A stretch of DNA of 64,000 nucleotides. Source: Calothrix sp. PCC 7716. GTDB lineage: Bacteria > Cyanobacteriota > Cyanobacteriia > Cyanobacteriales > Nostocaceae. The notes beneath the pieces are model-generated. The model was not told the origin of the DNA and made no database searches. It was given only the letters and a program-made list of their open reading frames with translations. The position numbers and the translations under genes are program-made. Location: NCBI RefSeq assembly GCF_019977735.1, contig NZ_AP025018.1:2170001-2234000 (forward strand), given 5' to 3'. Position 1 is the stretch's first letter. Each line of letters begins with the position of its first letter. Of this stretch, positions 36,729-44,105 are shown piece after piece.

Positions 36729-36977
36729 ATGTTTCCAACATTATCACTAAATGACAAAGGTGAAGCTGTAAGATTCTTGCAACAACTTTTATTAAGTTCC
36801 GGTTTAATAACTAGCCAAGATTTTAATGCAGAATTCAAAGCAAGTACTCAGCAAGCAATACGCACTTTCCAAAGCGAAAAAGGCTTGAGTGTTGATGGCA
36901 TTGTCGGAGCAAATACTTGGTTTGCTTTAATCTCACAAGTGAATACTAATTGTTCGCTTACACCAATACAACAATAG
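36729..36977 (+). CDS. Peptidoglycan-binding domain protein, 82 aa (pair 1, short)
   Basis: A minimal PG_binding_1 domain: LSLNDKGEAVRFLQQLL, then FKASTQQAIRTFQSEKGL and the closing VDGIVGANTWFALI. One cysteine near the end (NTNCSLTP). Ribosome binding site CAGGAG. No signal peptide. It differs from its paralogues by a Phe for Leu in TWFALI and the last residues IQQ. The single late cysteine in both members of the pair could allow disulfide linkage between them, which is an inference. Confidence 0.85.
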   Translation: MFPTLSLNDKGEAVRFLQQLLLSSGLITSQDFNAEFKASTQQAIRTFQSEKGLSVDGIVGANTWFALISQVNTNCSLTPIQQ

Positions 36978-37030
36978 ACTAACATGTTCTTTTACTTACT
37001 GATTAGTCGGCGCTGATTTTAATGCTAACA

Positions 37031-37076
37031 CAGGCAAATATAATCATTTAAATATTATATTTACCTGTAAAAGGGT
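37031..37076. terminator. Hairpin after pair 1
   Basis: ACAGGCAAATATAAT and its near-complement ATTATATTTACCTGT form a 15-bp stem with one mismatch. A related stem follows pair 3 at 42957. Placement after the last gene of the unit suits a terminator, though no long T run follows. Confidence 0.45.
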
Positions 37077-37161
37077 CGCATTATTCAAAGGCGCCCTGTT
37101 GATATGCCAAACTTTCAAATCCTCTTATCCTGATATACTCCCCTGAAATTTTTCACAGTCA

Positions 37162-37193
37162 ACTGCATAAGTCAAAATTAGCGACAACTATAT
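37162..37193 (+). promoter_or_regulatory. Shared promoter box before pair 2
   Basis: ACTGCATAAGT, 15 bases, CTATAT, 86 bases before the ATG; identical to the copy before pair 1. Confidence 0.65.
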
Positions 37194-37279
37194 ATAAACA
37201 GAGATGGTGAACAAAAACCACTCTGCTTATTCAAAAAAACTCAAAACAACAACACACAATTATCTTTGGAGAACTCGAA

Positions 37280-37606
37280 ATGCAAGCACTAGCTATTGAA
37301 ACTCTACCACGTCTTGCACAAGGCAGCAGAGGTGAAAGCGTTAAACATTTGCAAAGATTACTAAACGCTTACAGTGAAAAAATTCAAAACTCTGGAAACG
37401 TATATCCAATATTGGATGTAGACGGTATTTTTGGTCCACGAACAAAAAATGCTGTTGAAGGTTTCCAAAGAGAATATAGCGAAATCCTTAATTTACCTAT
37501 CGACCCAAGAGACCCCAATTACTTCCCACTTGATGGAATAGTTGGTACCTTAACTTGGCGCGGACTGGGTGACTTTGCTTATCGTAGCTGTAATATAACA
37601 GCTTGA
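37280..37606 (+). CDS. Peptidoglycan-binding domain protein, 108 aa (pair 2, long)
   Basis: Paralogue of the 108-aa protein of pair 1, with changes confined to the insert and C-terminal third: SEILNLPIDPRDPNYFPL, TLTWRGLGDF and the end SCNITA. The single C-terminal cysteine and both glycine motifs are kept, as are leader and ribosome binding site. Changes cluster in the part that differs most between paralogues, so the insert may carry specificity. Confidence 0.85.
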   Translation: MQALAIETLPRLAQGSRGESVKHLQRLLNAYSEKIQNSGNVYPILDVDGIFGPRTKNAVEGFQREYSEILNLPIDPRDPNYFPLDGIVGTLTWRGLGDFAYRSCNITA

Positions 37607-37687
37607 TATCTACATCAGCCTTTCGCAGTCAAAAATAACTTTTCACACATTCAGCAACTAACATTACTTAAATCAGGAGAAAAAATC

Positions 37688-37936
37688 ATGTTTCCAACAT
37701 TATCACTCAATGATAAAGGTGAAGCCGTAAGATTCTTGCAACAACTTTTATTAAGTTCCGGTTTAATAACTAGTCAAGATTTTAATGCAGAATTCAAAGC
37801 AAGTACTCAGCAAGCAATACGCACTTTTCAAAGCGAAAAAGGCTTGAGCGTTGATGGCATTGTCGGAGCAAATACTTGGTTGGCTTTAATATCACAAGTG
37901 AATACTAATTGTTCGCTTACACCAATACACCAATAG
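37688..37936 (+). CDS. Peptidoglycan-binding domain protein, 82 aa (pair 2, short)
   Basis: Nearly identical to the short protein of pair 1, with TWLALI and the end TPIHQ. It follows its long partner after 81 bases, and here the spacer has no MITE-like insertion. One cysteine, NTNCSLTP. Ribosome binding site CAGGAG. Confidence 0.85.
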   Translation: MFPTLSLNDKGEAVRFLQQLLLSSGLITSQDFNAEFKASTQQAIRTFQSEKGLSVDGIVGANTWLALISQVNTNCSLTPIHQ

Positions 37937-37991
37937 ACTAAGATGTTGTTTTATTTACTGATTAGTCGGTGCTGATTTTAATGCTAACACA

Positions 37992-38042
37992 GGCAAAATT
38001 AATGACATGAACTATTAGTAGTTCATGTCATTAATTTTAGTG
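37992..38042. repeat. AAAATTAATGACATGAAC inverted repeat
   Basis: AAAATTAATGACATGAACTA and its complement TAGTTCATGTCATTAATTTT form a stem of about 20 bp. The same sequence with two changes follows pair 4 at 43814, and its arms form the outer arms of the repeat at 25864-26072. Confidence 0.8.
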
Positions 38043-38127
38043 GGTCGGTTGGCAACGGATACAACAGATGTAACGGATAGTTGATTCGTTATTTGGAGGC
38101 GCCGAAAGTTTGAATCAGAAAAAAAAG

Positions 38128-38158
38128 ACTGCATAAGCTAAAAATGCTGCAACTATAT
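38128..38158 (+). promoter_or_regulatory. Shared promoter box before the first subtilase gene
   Basis: ACTGCATAAGC, 14 bases, CTATAT, 85 bases before the ATG. One base shorter than most copies. Confidence 0.55.
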
Positions 38159-38243
38159 TAATTTAGAAGGCAGAAAAACAAGCCTATCAAGTCAATAAGT
38201 GGTATTTCCACAAATTCAAAGTAATTCAAGGAACGTTAAAATT

Positions 38244-39416
38244 ATGACAAATTTGAATCAATCCCAGGCAACGGGTAGAAGTTTAGTATTGTTTCGTGAA
38301 GATGCAGTTGCATCCTCAGTACAAGCAGTAACTAGTATGGCAGGTATTAGAAACACTAATGCAGTTTCTTTTTGTGAAAATCTAGGTGTTGCTGTGATAG
38401 ATGCACCACCAGAAGAACTGATGGCAAATACCAGGTCAATGAGCGATAGCCCAATTTTAATCGTTGAGCCAGAAAGATACGTTTATCCTATAATTGCAAC
38501 ATCAGATGTTGAAGCTCAAGCGGATGTAAGTGAATTAGAAGCAACTTGGGGTTTACAGGTAACACGAGTAAGCCAATTAGACCCTAGCGTTAGTGGTATC
38601 GGTATCAAGATAGCGATTATAGATACGGGGTTAGATTTGACACATCCAGATTTTCAAAGACGAAAAATTGTTACTAAGTCTTTTGTTGAAGATACTCCTA
38701 TTGATGATGTAGATGGACATGGTACTCATTGTGCGGGAACTGCAGCTGGTCCTTTGCGCCCAAGTGCTTTACCTCGTTATGGGATAGCTTATGATGCTGA
38801 GATGTATATAGGTAAAGTATTCCCCAACCAACCACAACCGGGTCAAGACACAATTTCAGCTAAAGATGGTGATATTATCCAGGCAATGGAATGGGCTATT
38901 GCTAGCGGTTGTCATATTATTTCCATGTCCCTTGGTTCTAGTTCTAAGCCAGGAGAAACCTACTCTCGCGTTTATGAAGCTGTTGCAAGAAGAGCCTTAA
39001 ATAGAGGAACTTTAATTATTGCAGCTGCTGGTAATGAAAGCGATCGCCCAGCTGGGACTGTGGCTCCAGTTGGTACACCAGCTAATAGCCCTTCTATCAT
39101 GGCTGTAGCAGCTATCGACTCCAGTTTGCGAGTTGCTGATTTTTCTAATGGTGAAATTAACCCAGAAGGTGGCGAAGTAAATATTGCCGCTCCAGGGGTA
39201 GGCGTTTATTCTAGCGTTCCGATGCCAGCTAAATATGCTCGTCTTAACGGAACAAGTATGGCAGCGCCACATGTTGCAGGTATCGCAGCTCTCTACGCTC
39301 AAGTTACTGGGCTAAGAGGGCAAGAATTGTGGGATGTAATTATTAACAATGCTCTCAATATCAACCTCCCAAAAACAGATGTAGGTGCTGGCTTAGTTCA
39401 AGCTCCAAAAGCCTAA
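38244..39416 (+). CDS. Subtilisin-like serine protease (S8), 390 aa
   Basis: A subtilase with Asp in IAIIDTGLD, His in DGHGTHCAG and Ser in NGTSMAAPHVAG, about residues 132, 165 and 346 counted from the chosen start. The first 110 residues (GRSLVLFREDAVA...) resemble a propeptide-like domain and are shared with the subtilase on the minus strand at 52082. I start at the ATG after AAGGAACG; an upstream ATG adds 15 residues without support. There is no signal peptide, unusual for a secreted protease. It stands between peptidoglycan-binding genes and has the shared box. The gene has a HIP1 octamer and no GGCGCC, suggesting transfer from another cyanobacterium. Confidence 0.92.
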   Translation: MTNLNQSQATGRSLVLFREDAVASSVQAVTSMAGIRNTNAVSFCENLGVAVIDAPPEELMANTRSMSDSPILIVEPERYVYPIIATSDVEAQADVSELEATWGLQVTRVSQLDPSVSGIGIKIAIIDTGLDLTHPDFQRRKIVTKSFVEDTPIDDVDGHGTHCAGTAAGPLRPSALPRYGIAYDAEMYIGKVFPNQPQPGQDTISAKDGDIIQAMEWAIASGCHIISMSLGSSSKPGETYSRVYEAVARRALNRGTLIIAAAGNESDRPAGTVAPVGTPANSPSIMAVAAIDSSLRVADFSNGEINPEGGEVNIAAPGVGVYSSVPMPAKYARLNGTSMAAPHVAGIAALYAQVTGLRGQELWDVIINNALNINLPKTDVGAGLVQAPKA

Positions 39417-39466
39417 AAAATCATTTTCCCATCAAATTGTTCAAATTAATTAACGGAGAATCAATC

Positions 39467-39763
39467 ATGCAAAATTCTGTAGATACAAAAACACCCACTA
39501 GCATTAATATGCCAGTTCTCACACTCAACAGTTCTGGACCAGCAGTATTACACGCTAAAAAGCTACTGTTGTCTTATAACTTTACTAAAGTCAATCCAAC
39601 TAGCGATATTTTCGATGCAGATACAGAAGCTGCTGTAATAGCATTGCAAGAACATTATCAATATGACCGCGATAACAATTTTGCTGTCGAAGTTAACGGA
39701 ACTATTGACAGAGAAACATGGAGAGCATTGGGCGACCATTTCTACCGTAAATGTCGCCGTTAA
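39467..39763 (+). CDS. Divergent peptidoglycan-binding-like protein, 98 aa
   Basis: Weak PG_binding_1 pattern: VLTLNSSGPAVLHAKKLLLS, DADTEAAVIALQEHYQYD and the closing NGTIDRETWRALGDHFYRK. It has one cysteine, third from last (KCRR). The chosen ATG follows ACGGAG; the frame is open ten codons further up. It follows the first subtilase after 50 bases and precedes another small member, so it matches the 'long' position of a diverged pair, belonging to a protease-linked operon. Confidence 0.75.
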   Translation: MQNSVDTKTPTSINMPVLTLNSSGPAVLHAKKLLLSYNFTKVNPTSDIFDADTEAAVIALQEHYQYDRDNNFAVEVNGTIDRETWRALGDHFYRKCRR

Positions 39764-39820
39764 AAGTATATCCTCTATCATGTATTATTCACATTCAAGA
39801 AAATTAAGGAGCAAACAATA

Positions 39821-40066
39821 ATGAATTCTTTACCAACTCTGGAACGTAATCAAAAAGGTGATGCTGTACGATTTTTACAACAGTTGTTACTAGGTTATGG
39901 GTTTGATACGGTTATATTTAGCGCTGAATTTGATGAAAGAACCGAAAATGCAGTGAAAATTTTCCAAGAGCAGCATGATTTAACAATTAATGGAATCGTT
40001 GATGCATTTAGTTGGGACGCTTTGATTGATGGTACTTTTAATGTATGTAATGCACCTAGAAGCTAA
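39821..40066 (+). CDS. Divergent peptidoglycan-binding domain protein, 81 aa
   Basis: Equivalent of the short members: LERNQKGDAVRFLQQLLLGYGF, FDERTENAVKIFQEQH and NGIVDAFSWDALI. One cysteine near the end (NVCNAPRS). Ribosome binding site AAGGAG eight bases before the ATG. It follows the 98-aa gene after 57 bases. Likely part of an operon with the first subtilase. No signal peptide. Confidence 0.8.
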   Translation: MNSLPTLERNQKGDAVRFLQQLLLGYGFDTVIFSAEFDERTENAVKIFQEQHDLTINGIVDAFSWDALIDGTFNVCNAPRS

Positions 40067-40117
40067 ATCAAAGCACAGGTAAGTTTTACATCATCAATTA
40101 ACATTGTTTACTAGCAA

Positions 40118-40146
40118 GGGGACACGGCACAGCCGTGCCTCTACAA
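40118..40146. repeat. Short palindromic repeat GGCACAGCCGTGCC
   Basis: GGCACAGCCGTGCCTCTAC with a flanking GACAC forms a compact hairpin in the gap before the second subtilase. It looks like a dispersed cyanobacterial repeat; nothing else is evident in this 260-base gap. Confidence 0.45.
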
Positions 40147-40329
40147 CATTGAGTTTACTTGCTTGTTCGCGCAAACGATGATATTGCCATTAATGTGTTC
40201 TTTTTATGAGGTTTAAAGGGTGCTTTCTTTAAAGACTCATGTATCGCTTTATGCTTCCATTTTTAGTCAAAAGACAAATGATGCGTCTGCTGCAAATTAG
40301 ATTAGTTAATGTTAAATCAAGGTATTTCC

Positions 40330-42057
40330 ATGACAAACACTAATAATACACCAAAGAAATTTCAACGCGAGTTAATCGTCGTTGTAAAACCTGAAGCTGG
40401 AGTGCGGGCGACACGAGAAGGAGTTAGCTCCATCGCCGCAGCAAATGTTAATCCTATAGCTGAATTACTTTCTTCTGAAAATGCCACAATGCGACCATTG
40501 TTTGGTTTGAGTGAAGAGCGGATGCAAGCTAGGAAAGCTTCTTTAGCTACCCAAAGTAATGCAGATGTGCCAGATTTATCTGTTTATTACAAAATAGATG
40601 CTCCCGATGAACGGTTGGAAGAAATAGCTGCTCGTTTGCGTGAACAGGAAATTGTAGAAGCAGCTTACGTGAAGCCAGCGCCAGAACTACCCATCGCTCT
40701 GTCCACGAGAAATCAAACACTTAATATTATGCAGGCAAGAACACAGGAAGTACTGACAGTTACTCCTGATTTTAGTAGCCGTCAAACTTATCTAGATGCT
40801 GCTCCAAACGGTATTGATGCTCGTTATGCATGGACAATACCAGGTGGTAGCGGTGATGGTGTTCAGATTATCGATATAGAAGGTGATTGGCATTTTAGCC
40901 ATGAAGACCTTTTAGAAAACCAGGGTGGTATCATCGGCGGTTCTCCTGCAAATGACTTAGATTGGCGAAATCACGGTACTGCTGTTGTTGGGGTACTAGG
41001 CTGCGATCTCAATTCTTATGGTTGTACGGGAATTTGTCCAGATGCAAGCGTCCGTGCCATTTCTATTTTTAATGAGCAAGGTTACAATTATGCCGCAGCG
41101 ATTCGCCAAGCTGCTGATGCTCTGAATCCTGGCGACATCATTCTCATAGAACTTCAGGCACGTGGACCCCGTGCTACCGGAAACGGACAGGAAGGTTTAG
41201 TTGCAATAGAGTGGTGGCCCGACGACTTTGATGTCATTCGCTATGCTACCAGCAAGGGTATAATTGTGATAGAAGCTGCAGGCAATGGCGCAGAAGACTT
41301 AGATGACCCAATTTACGACATCCCTTTTCCTGGATTTCCATCCAATTGGTCTAACCCATTTAATCGGGTCAATCGTGATTCTGGTGCAATTATAGTAGGA
41401 GCTGGTGCGCCTCCTCCAAATACCCACGGACGCAATCACGGTCCTGACAGATCCCGTTTGGAATTCTCTAATTATGGTTCAGCAATTGATGCTCAAGGCT
41501 GGGGTAGTGAGGTGACAACTTGTGGATACGGTGACTTACAGGGAGGTATAAACGAAGACGAATGGTATACCGACAAATTTAGCGGTACTTCCAGTGCCTC
41601 ACCGATTGTGGTTGGTGCTGTGGCTTGCGTCCAAGGAGTTTTGCGTGCCCTTGGTATGAGTCCTCTCACTCCAGGTGCAGCAAGGGATTTACTCCGAAGC
41701 ACAGGTTCACCTCAACAAGATGCACCCGGACGCCCCAACAACCAACGCATTGGTAATCGTCCTGATGTCCGTGAGATGATTGCAAACCTGCTTGGAGACA
41801 ATCGCAAAGTTGTAATTTATTCCGACAGCGAGTATCGAGGCATTAGTCAAGAACTAGAACCGGGTATTTACGACCTCGACCAACTTACTATTGGCAACGA
41901 TACCTTGAGTTCTTTGCGCGTACCCCCAGGAATGCTAACTATCCTTTACGAACAGCCTGGATTTACTGGTCAAAGCAAGGAGTTTAGTTCAGATACTACT
42001 TATGTGGGTGATGATTTTAATGATAAAACATCCTCGCTGGAAATTCTGGTTCTTTAA
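40330..42057 (+). CDS. Subtilase-like protease with a C-terminal beta/gamma-crystallin domain
   Basis: A 575-aa S8-family protein with Asp in IIDIEGDWHFSHED, His in DWRNHGTAVVG and Ser in FSGTSSASPIVVG. A propeptide-like region of about 160 residues precedes the catalytic core. The last 85 residues form a beta/gamma-crystallin fold with two calcium-clamp motifs, NDTLSS and NDKTSS, so calcium may stabilise or control the enzyme. I choose the second ATG, after AAGGTATTTCC; the earlier one adds seven residues. There is no signal peptide. No own promoter box was found; the gene may be read from upstream. Confidence 0.88.
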   Translation: MTNTNNTPKKFQRELIVVVKPEAGVRATREGVSSIAAANVNPIAELLSSENATMRPLFGLSEERMQARKASLATQSNADVPDLSVYYKIDAPDERLEEIAARLREQEIVEAAYVKPAPELPIALSTRNQTLNIMQARTQEVLTVTPDFSSRQTYLDAAPNGIDARYAWTIPGGSGDGVQIIDIEGDWHFSHEDLLENQGGIIGGSPANDLDWRNHGTAVVGVLGCDLNSYGCTGICPDASVRAISIFNEQGYNYAAAIRQAADALNPGDIILIELQARGPRATGNGQEGLVAIEWWPDDFDVIRYATSKGIIVIEAAGNGAEDLDDPIYDIPFPGFPSNWSNPFNRVNRDSGAIIVGAGAPPPNTHGRNHGPDRSRLEFSNYGSAIDAQGWGSEVTTCGYGDLQGGINEDEWYTDKFSGTSSASPIVVGAVACVQGVLRALGMSPLTPGAARDLLRSTGSPQQDAPGRPNNQRIGNRPDVREMIANLLGDNRKVVIYSDSEYRGISQELEPGIYDLDQLTIGNDTLSSLRVPPGMLTILYEQPGFTGQSKEFSSDTTYVGDDFNDKTSSLEILVL

Positions 42058-42125
42058 CCAAGCTTGATAGAGGTTGAGCCGAGATACAAGCTAAAACGGA
42101 AATAAATAATGGCGACTCAATCAAA

Positions 42126-42157
42126 ACTGCATAAGTCAAAATTAGCCACAACTATAT
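42126..42157 (+). promoter_or_regulatory. Shared promoter box before pair 3
   Basis: ACTGCATAAGT, 15 bases, CTATAT, 87 bases before the ATG. Differs from the copies before pairs 1 and 2 only inside the spacer (GCCACA for GCGACA). Confidence 0.65.
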
Positions 42158-42244
42158 ATAAACAGAGATGGTGAACAAAAACCACTCTGCTTATTCAAAA
42201 AAACTCAAAACAACAACACACAATTATCTTTGGAGAACTCGTAA

Positions 42245-42571
42245 ATGCAAGCACTAGCTATTGAAACTCTACCACGTCTTGCACAAGGCAGCAGAGGTGA
42301 AAGCGTCAAACATTTGCAACGATTACTAAACGCTTACAGTGAAAAAATTCAAAACTCTGGCAACGTATATCCAATATTGGATGTAGACGGTATTTTTGGT
42401 TCACGAACAAAAAATGCTGTTGAAGGTTTCCAAAGAGAATATAGTGAAGTCCTTAATTTACCTATCGACCCAAGAGACCCCAATTACTTCCCAGTTGATG
42501 GAATAGTTGGTACCTTAACTTGGCGCGCGCTGGGTGACTTTGCCTATCGTAGCTGTAATGTAACAGCTTGA
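42245..42571 (+). CDS. Peptidoglycan-binding domain protein, 108 aa (pair 3, long)
   Basis: Paralogue of the other 108-aa proteins, with FGSRTKN instead of FGPRTKN, SEVLNLPIDPRDPNYFPV, and the end SCNVTA. Both glycine motifs and the single late cysteine are kept. The leader matches pairs 1 and 2; one extra base (GAACTCGTAAATG) separates ribosome binding site and start. Confidence 0.85.
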   Translation: MQALAIETLPRLAQGSRGESVKHLQRLLNAYSEKIQNSGNVYPILDVDGIFGSRTKNAVEGFQREYSEVLNLPIDPRDPNYFPVDGIVGTLTWRALGDFAYRSCNVTA

Positions 42572-42656
42572 TATCTACATCAGCCTTTCGCAGTCAAAAA
42601 TAACTTTTCACACATTCAGCAACTAATATTACTCAAATCAAACCAGGAGAAAAATC

Positions 42657-42902
42657 ATGTTTCCAACATTATCACTAAATGACAAAGGTGAAGCTGTAAG
42701 ATTCTTGCAACAACTTTTATTAAGTTCCGGTTTAATAACTAGTCAAGATTTTAATGCAGAATTCAAAGCAAGTACTCAGCAAGCAATACGCACTTTTCAA
42801 AGCGAAAAAGGCTTGAGCGTTGATGGCATTGTCGGAGCAAATACTTGGTTGGCTTTAATATCACAAGTTAATACTAATTGTTCACTTACACCAATACACT
42901 AA
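42657..42902 (+). CDS. Peptidoglycan-binding domain protein, 81 aa (pair 3, short)
   Basis: Same as the other short members except for ending one residue earlier (TPIH then stop). NTNCSLTP carries the lone cysteine. Ribosome binding site CAGGAG. Follows its long partner after 85 bases. Confidence 0.85.
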   Translation: MFPTLSLNDKGEAVRFLQQLLLSSGLITSQDFNAEFKASTQQAIRTFQSEKGLSVDGIVGANTWLALISQVNTNCSLTPIH

Positions 42903-42956
42903 TAGACTAAGATGTTGTTTTATTGACTGATTAGTCGGCACTGATTTTAACCCTAG

Positions 42957-43003
42957 CACAGGCAAATATAAGAATTTAAGTTATCATATTTGCCTGTAAA
43001 AGG
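42957..43003. terminator. Hairpin after pair 3
   Basis: ACAGGCAAATAT and its exact complement ATATTTGCCTGT enclose about 18 bases; counterpart of the hairpin after pair 1. The downstream copy of the unit is joined shortly after it. Confidence 0.45.
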
Positions 43004-43095
43004 CTCGCATTATTCAAAGGTGGTGAACAAAAACCACTCTGCTTATTCAAAAAAACTCAAAACAACAACACACAATTATCTTTGGAGAACTCGAA

Positions 43096-43422
43096 ATGCA
43101 AGTACTAGCTATTGAAACTCTACCACGTCTTGCACAAGGCAGCAGAGGTGAAAGCGTCAAACATTTGCAACGATTACTAAACGCTTACAGTGAAAAAATT
43201 CAAAACTCTGGCAACGTATATCCAATATTGGATGTAGACGGTATTTTTGGTTCACGAACAAAAAATGCTGTTGAAGGTTTCCAAAGAGAATATAGCGAAG
43301 TCCTTAATTTACCTATCGACCCAAGAGACCCCAATTACTTCCCACTTGATGGAATAGTTGGTACCTTAACTTGGCGCGCGCTCGGTGACTTTGCCTATCG
43401 TAGCTGTAATGTAACAGCTTGA
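43096..43422 (+). CDS. Peptidoglycan-binding domain protein, 108 aa (pair 4, long)
   Basis: Paralogue starting MQVLAIET instead of MQALAIET and otherwise like the pair 3 protein (FGSRTKN, SEVLNLPID, SCNVTA) with FPLDG as in pair 2. The duplication that made this unit begins inside the leader, at GGTGAACAAAAACCAC, so the promoter box is missing. Expression would depend on read-through from pair 3 past the intervening hairpin. Confidence 0.83.
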   Translation: MQVLAIETLPRLAQGSRGESVKHLQRLLNAYSEKIQNSGNVYPILDVDGIFGSRTKNAVEGFQREYSEVLNLPIDPRDPNYFPLDGIVGTLTWRALGDFAYRSCNVTA

Positions 43423-43507
43423 TATCTACATCAGCCTTTCGCAGTAAAAATAACTTTTCACACATTCAGCAACTAATATTACTCAAATCAAACCAGGAGA
43501 AAAAATC

Positions 43508-43756
43508 ATGTTTCCAACATTATCACTAAATGACAAAGGTGAAGCTGTAAGATTCTTGCAACAACTTTTATTAAGTTCCGGTTTAATAACTAGCCAAGAT
43601 TTTAATGCAGAATTTAAAGCAAGTACTCAGCAAGCAATACGCACTTTTCAAAGCGAAAAAGGCTTGAGCGTTGATGGCATTGTCGGAGCAAATACTTGGT
43701 TGGCTTTAATATCACAAGTGAATACTAATTGTTCGCTTACACCAATACACCAATAG
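43508..43756 (+). CDS. Peptidoglycan-binding domain protein, 82 aa (pair 4, short)
   Basis: Identical in protein sequence, by eye, to the short member of pair 2, including TPIHQ. The downstream sequence (GATTAGTCGG, the AATTAATGACA inverted repeat, GGTCGGTTGGCAACGGATG) also matches that after pair 2. Pair 4 is therefore likely derived from pair 2 at its 3' side. Confidence 0.85.
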   Translation: MFPTLSLNDKGEAVRFLQQLLLSSGLITSQDFNAEFKASTQQAIRTFQSEKGLSVDGIVGANTWLALISQVNTNCSLTPIHQ

Positions 43757-43813
43757 ACTAAGATGTTGTTTTATTTACTGATTAGTCGGCGCTGATTTTA
43801 ATCCTAATACAGG

Positions 43814-43862
43814 CAAAATTAATGACATGGACTATTAGTAGTTCGTGTCATTAATTTTAGTG
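43814..43862. repeat. AAAATTAATGACATG inverted repeat, copy after pair 4
   Basis: Near-identical to the stem after pair 2, with GGACTATTAGTAGTTC in place of GAACTATTAGTAGTTC, so one stem pair is lost on the left arm. Confidence 0.75.
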
Positions 43863-43978
43863 GGTCGGTTGGCAACGGATGAGAGGGGATGTAACGGATA
43901 GTTGATTCGTTATTTGGAGGCGCCGAAGGTTTGAGTCAGAAACACAGAAATCATTTATACAATGTATATACAGAACAA

Positions 43979-44010
43979 ATGGTATAAGTTGTTTTGACTG
44001 GCTCCTATAT
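43979..44010 (+). promoter_or_regulatory. Shared promoter box (variant) before STAND gene 1
   Basis: ATGGTATAAGT, 15 bases, CTATAT, 95 bases before the ATG. The first half has two changes (GTATAA for GCATAA), the rest of the 150-base leader is almost identical to that of STAND gene 2. Confidence 0.5.
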
Positions 44011-44105
44011 GTAGATAATTACTCTTGTGTCTGAAGTTACACAGCTTCAGCTTCACTTGACTAAAATTATTTGACTGCGCGAAAATTGATTGTGAGGAAA
44101 AGTTT

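Noticed and set aside
35756-43756. Small peptidoglycan-binding proteins as phage endolysin parts
   Set aside because: No catalytic lysozyme, amidase or holin gene and no phage structural genes are nearby; the partners are subtilases.
35640-43760. CRISPR array suspected from evenly repeated leader sequences
   Set aside because: The repeats are gene leaders and whole gene copies of about 1 kb, not short repeats with unique spacers; no cas genes are present.
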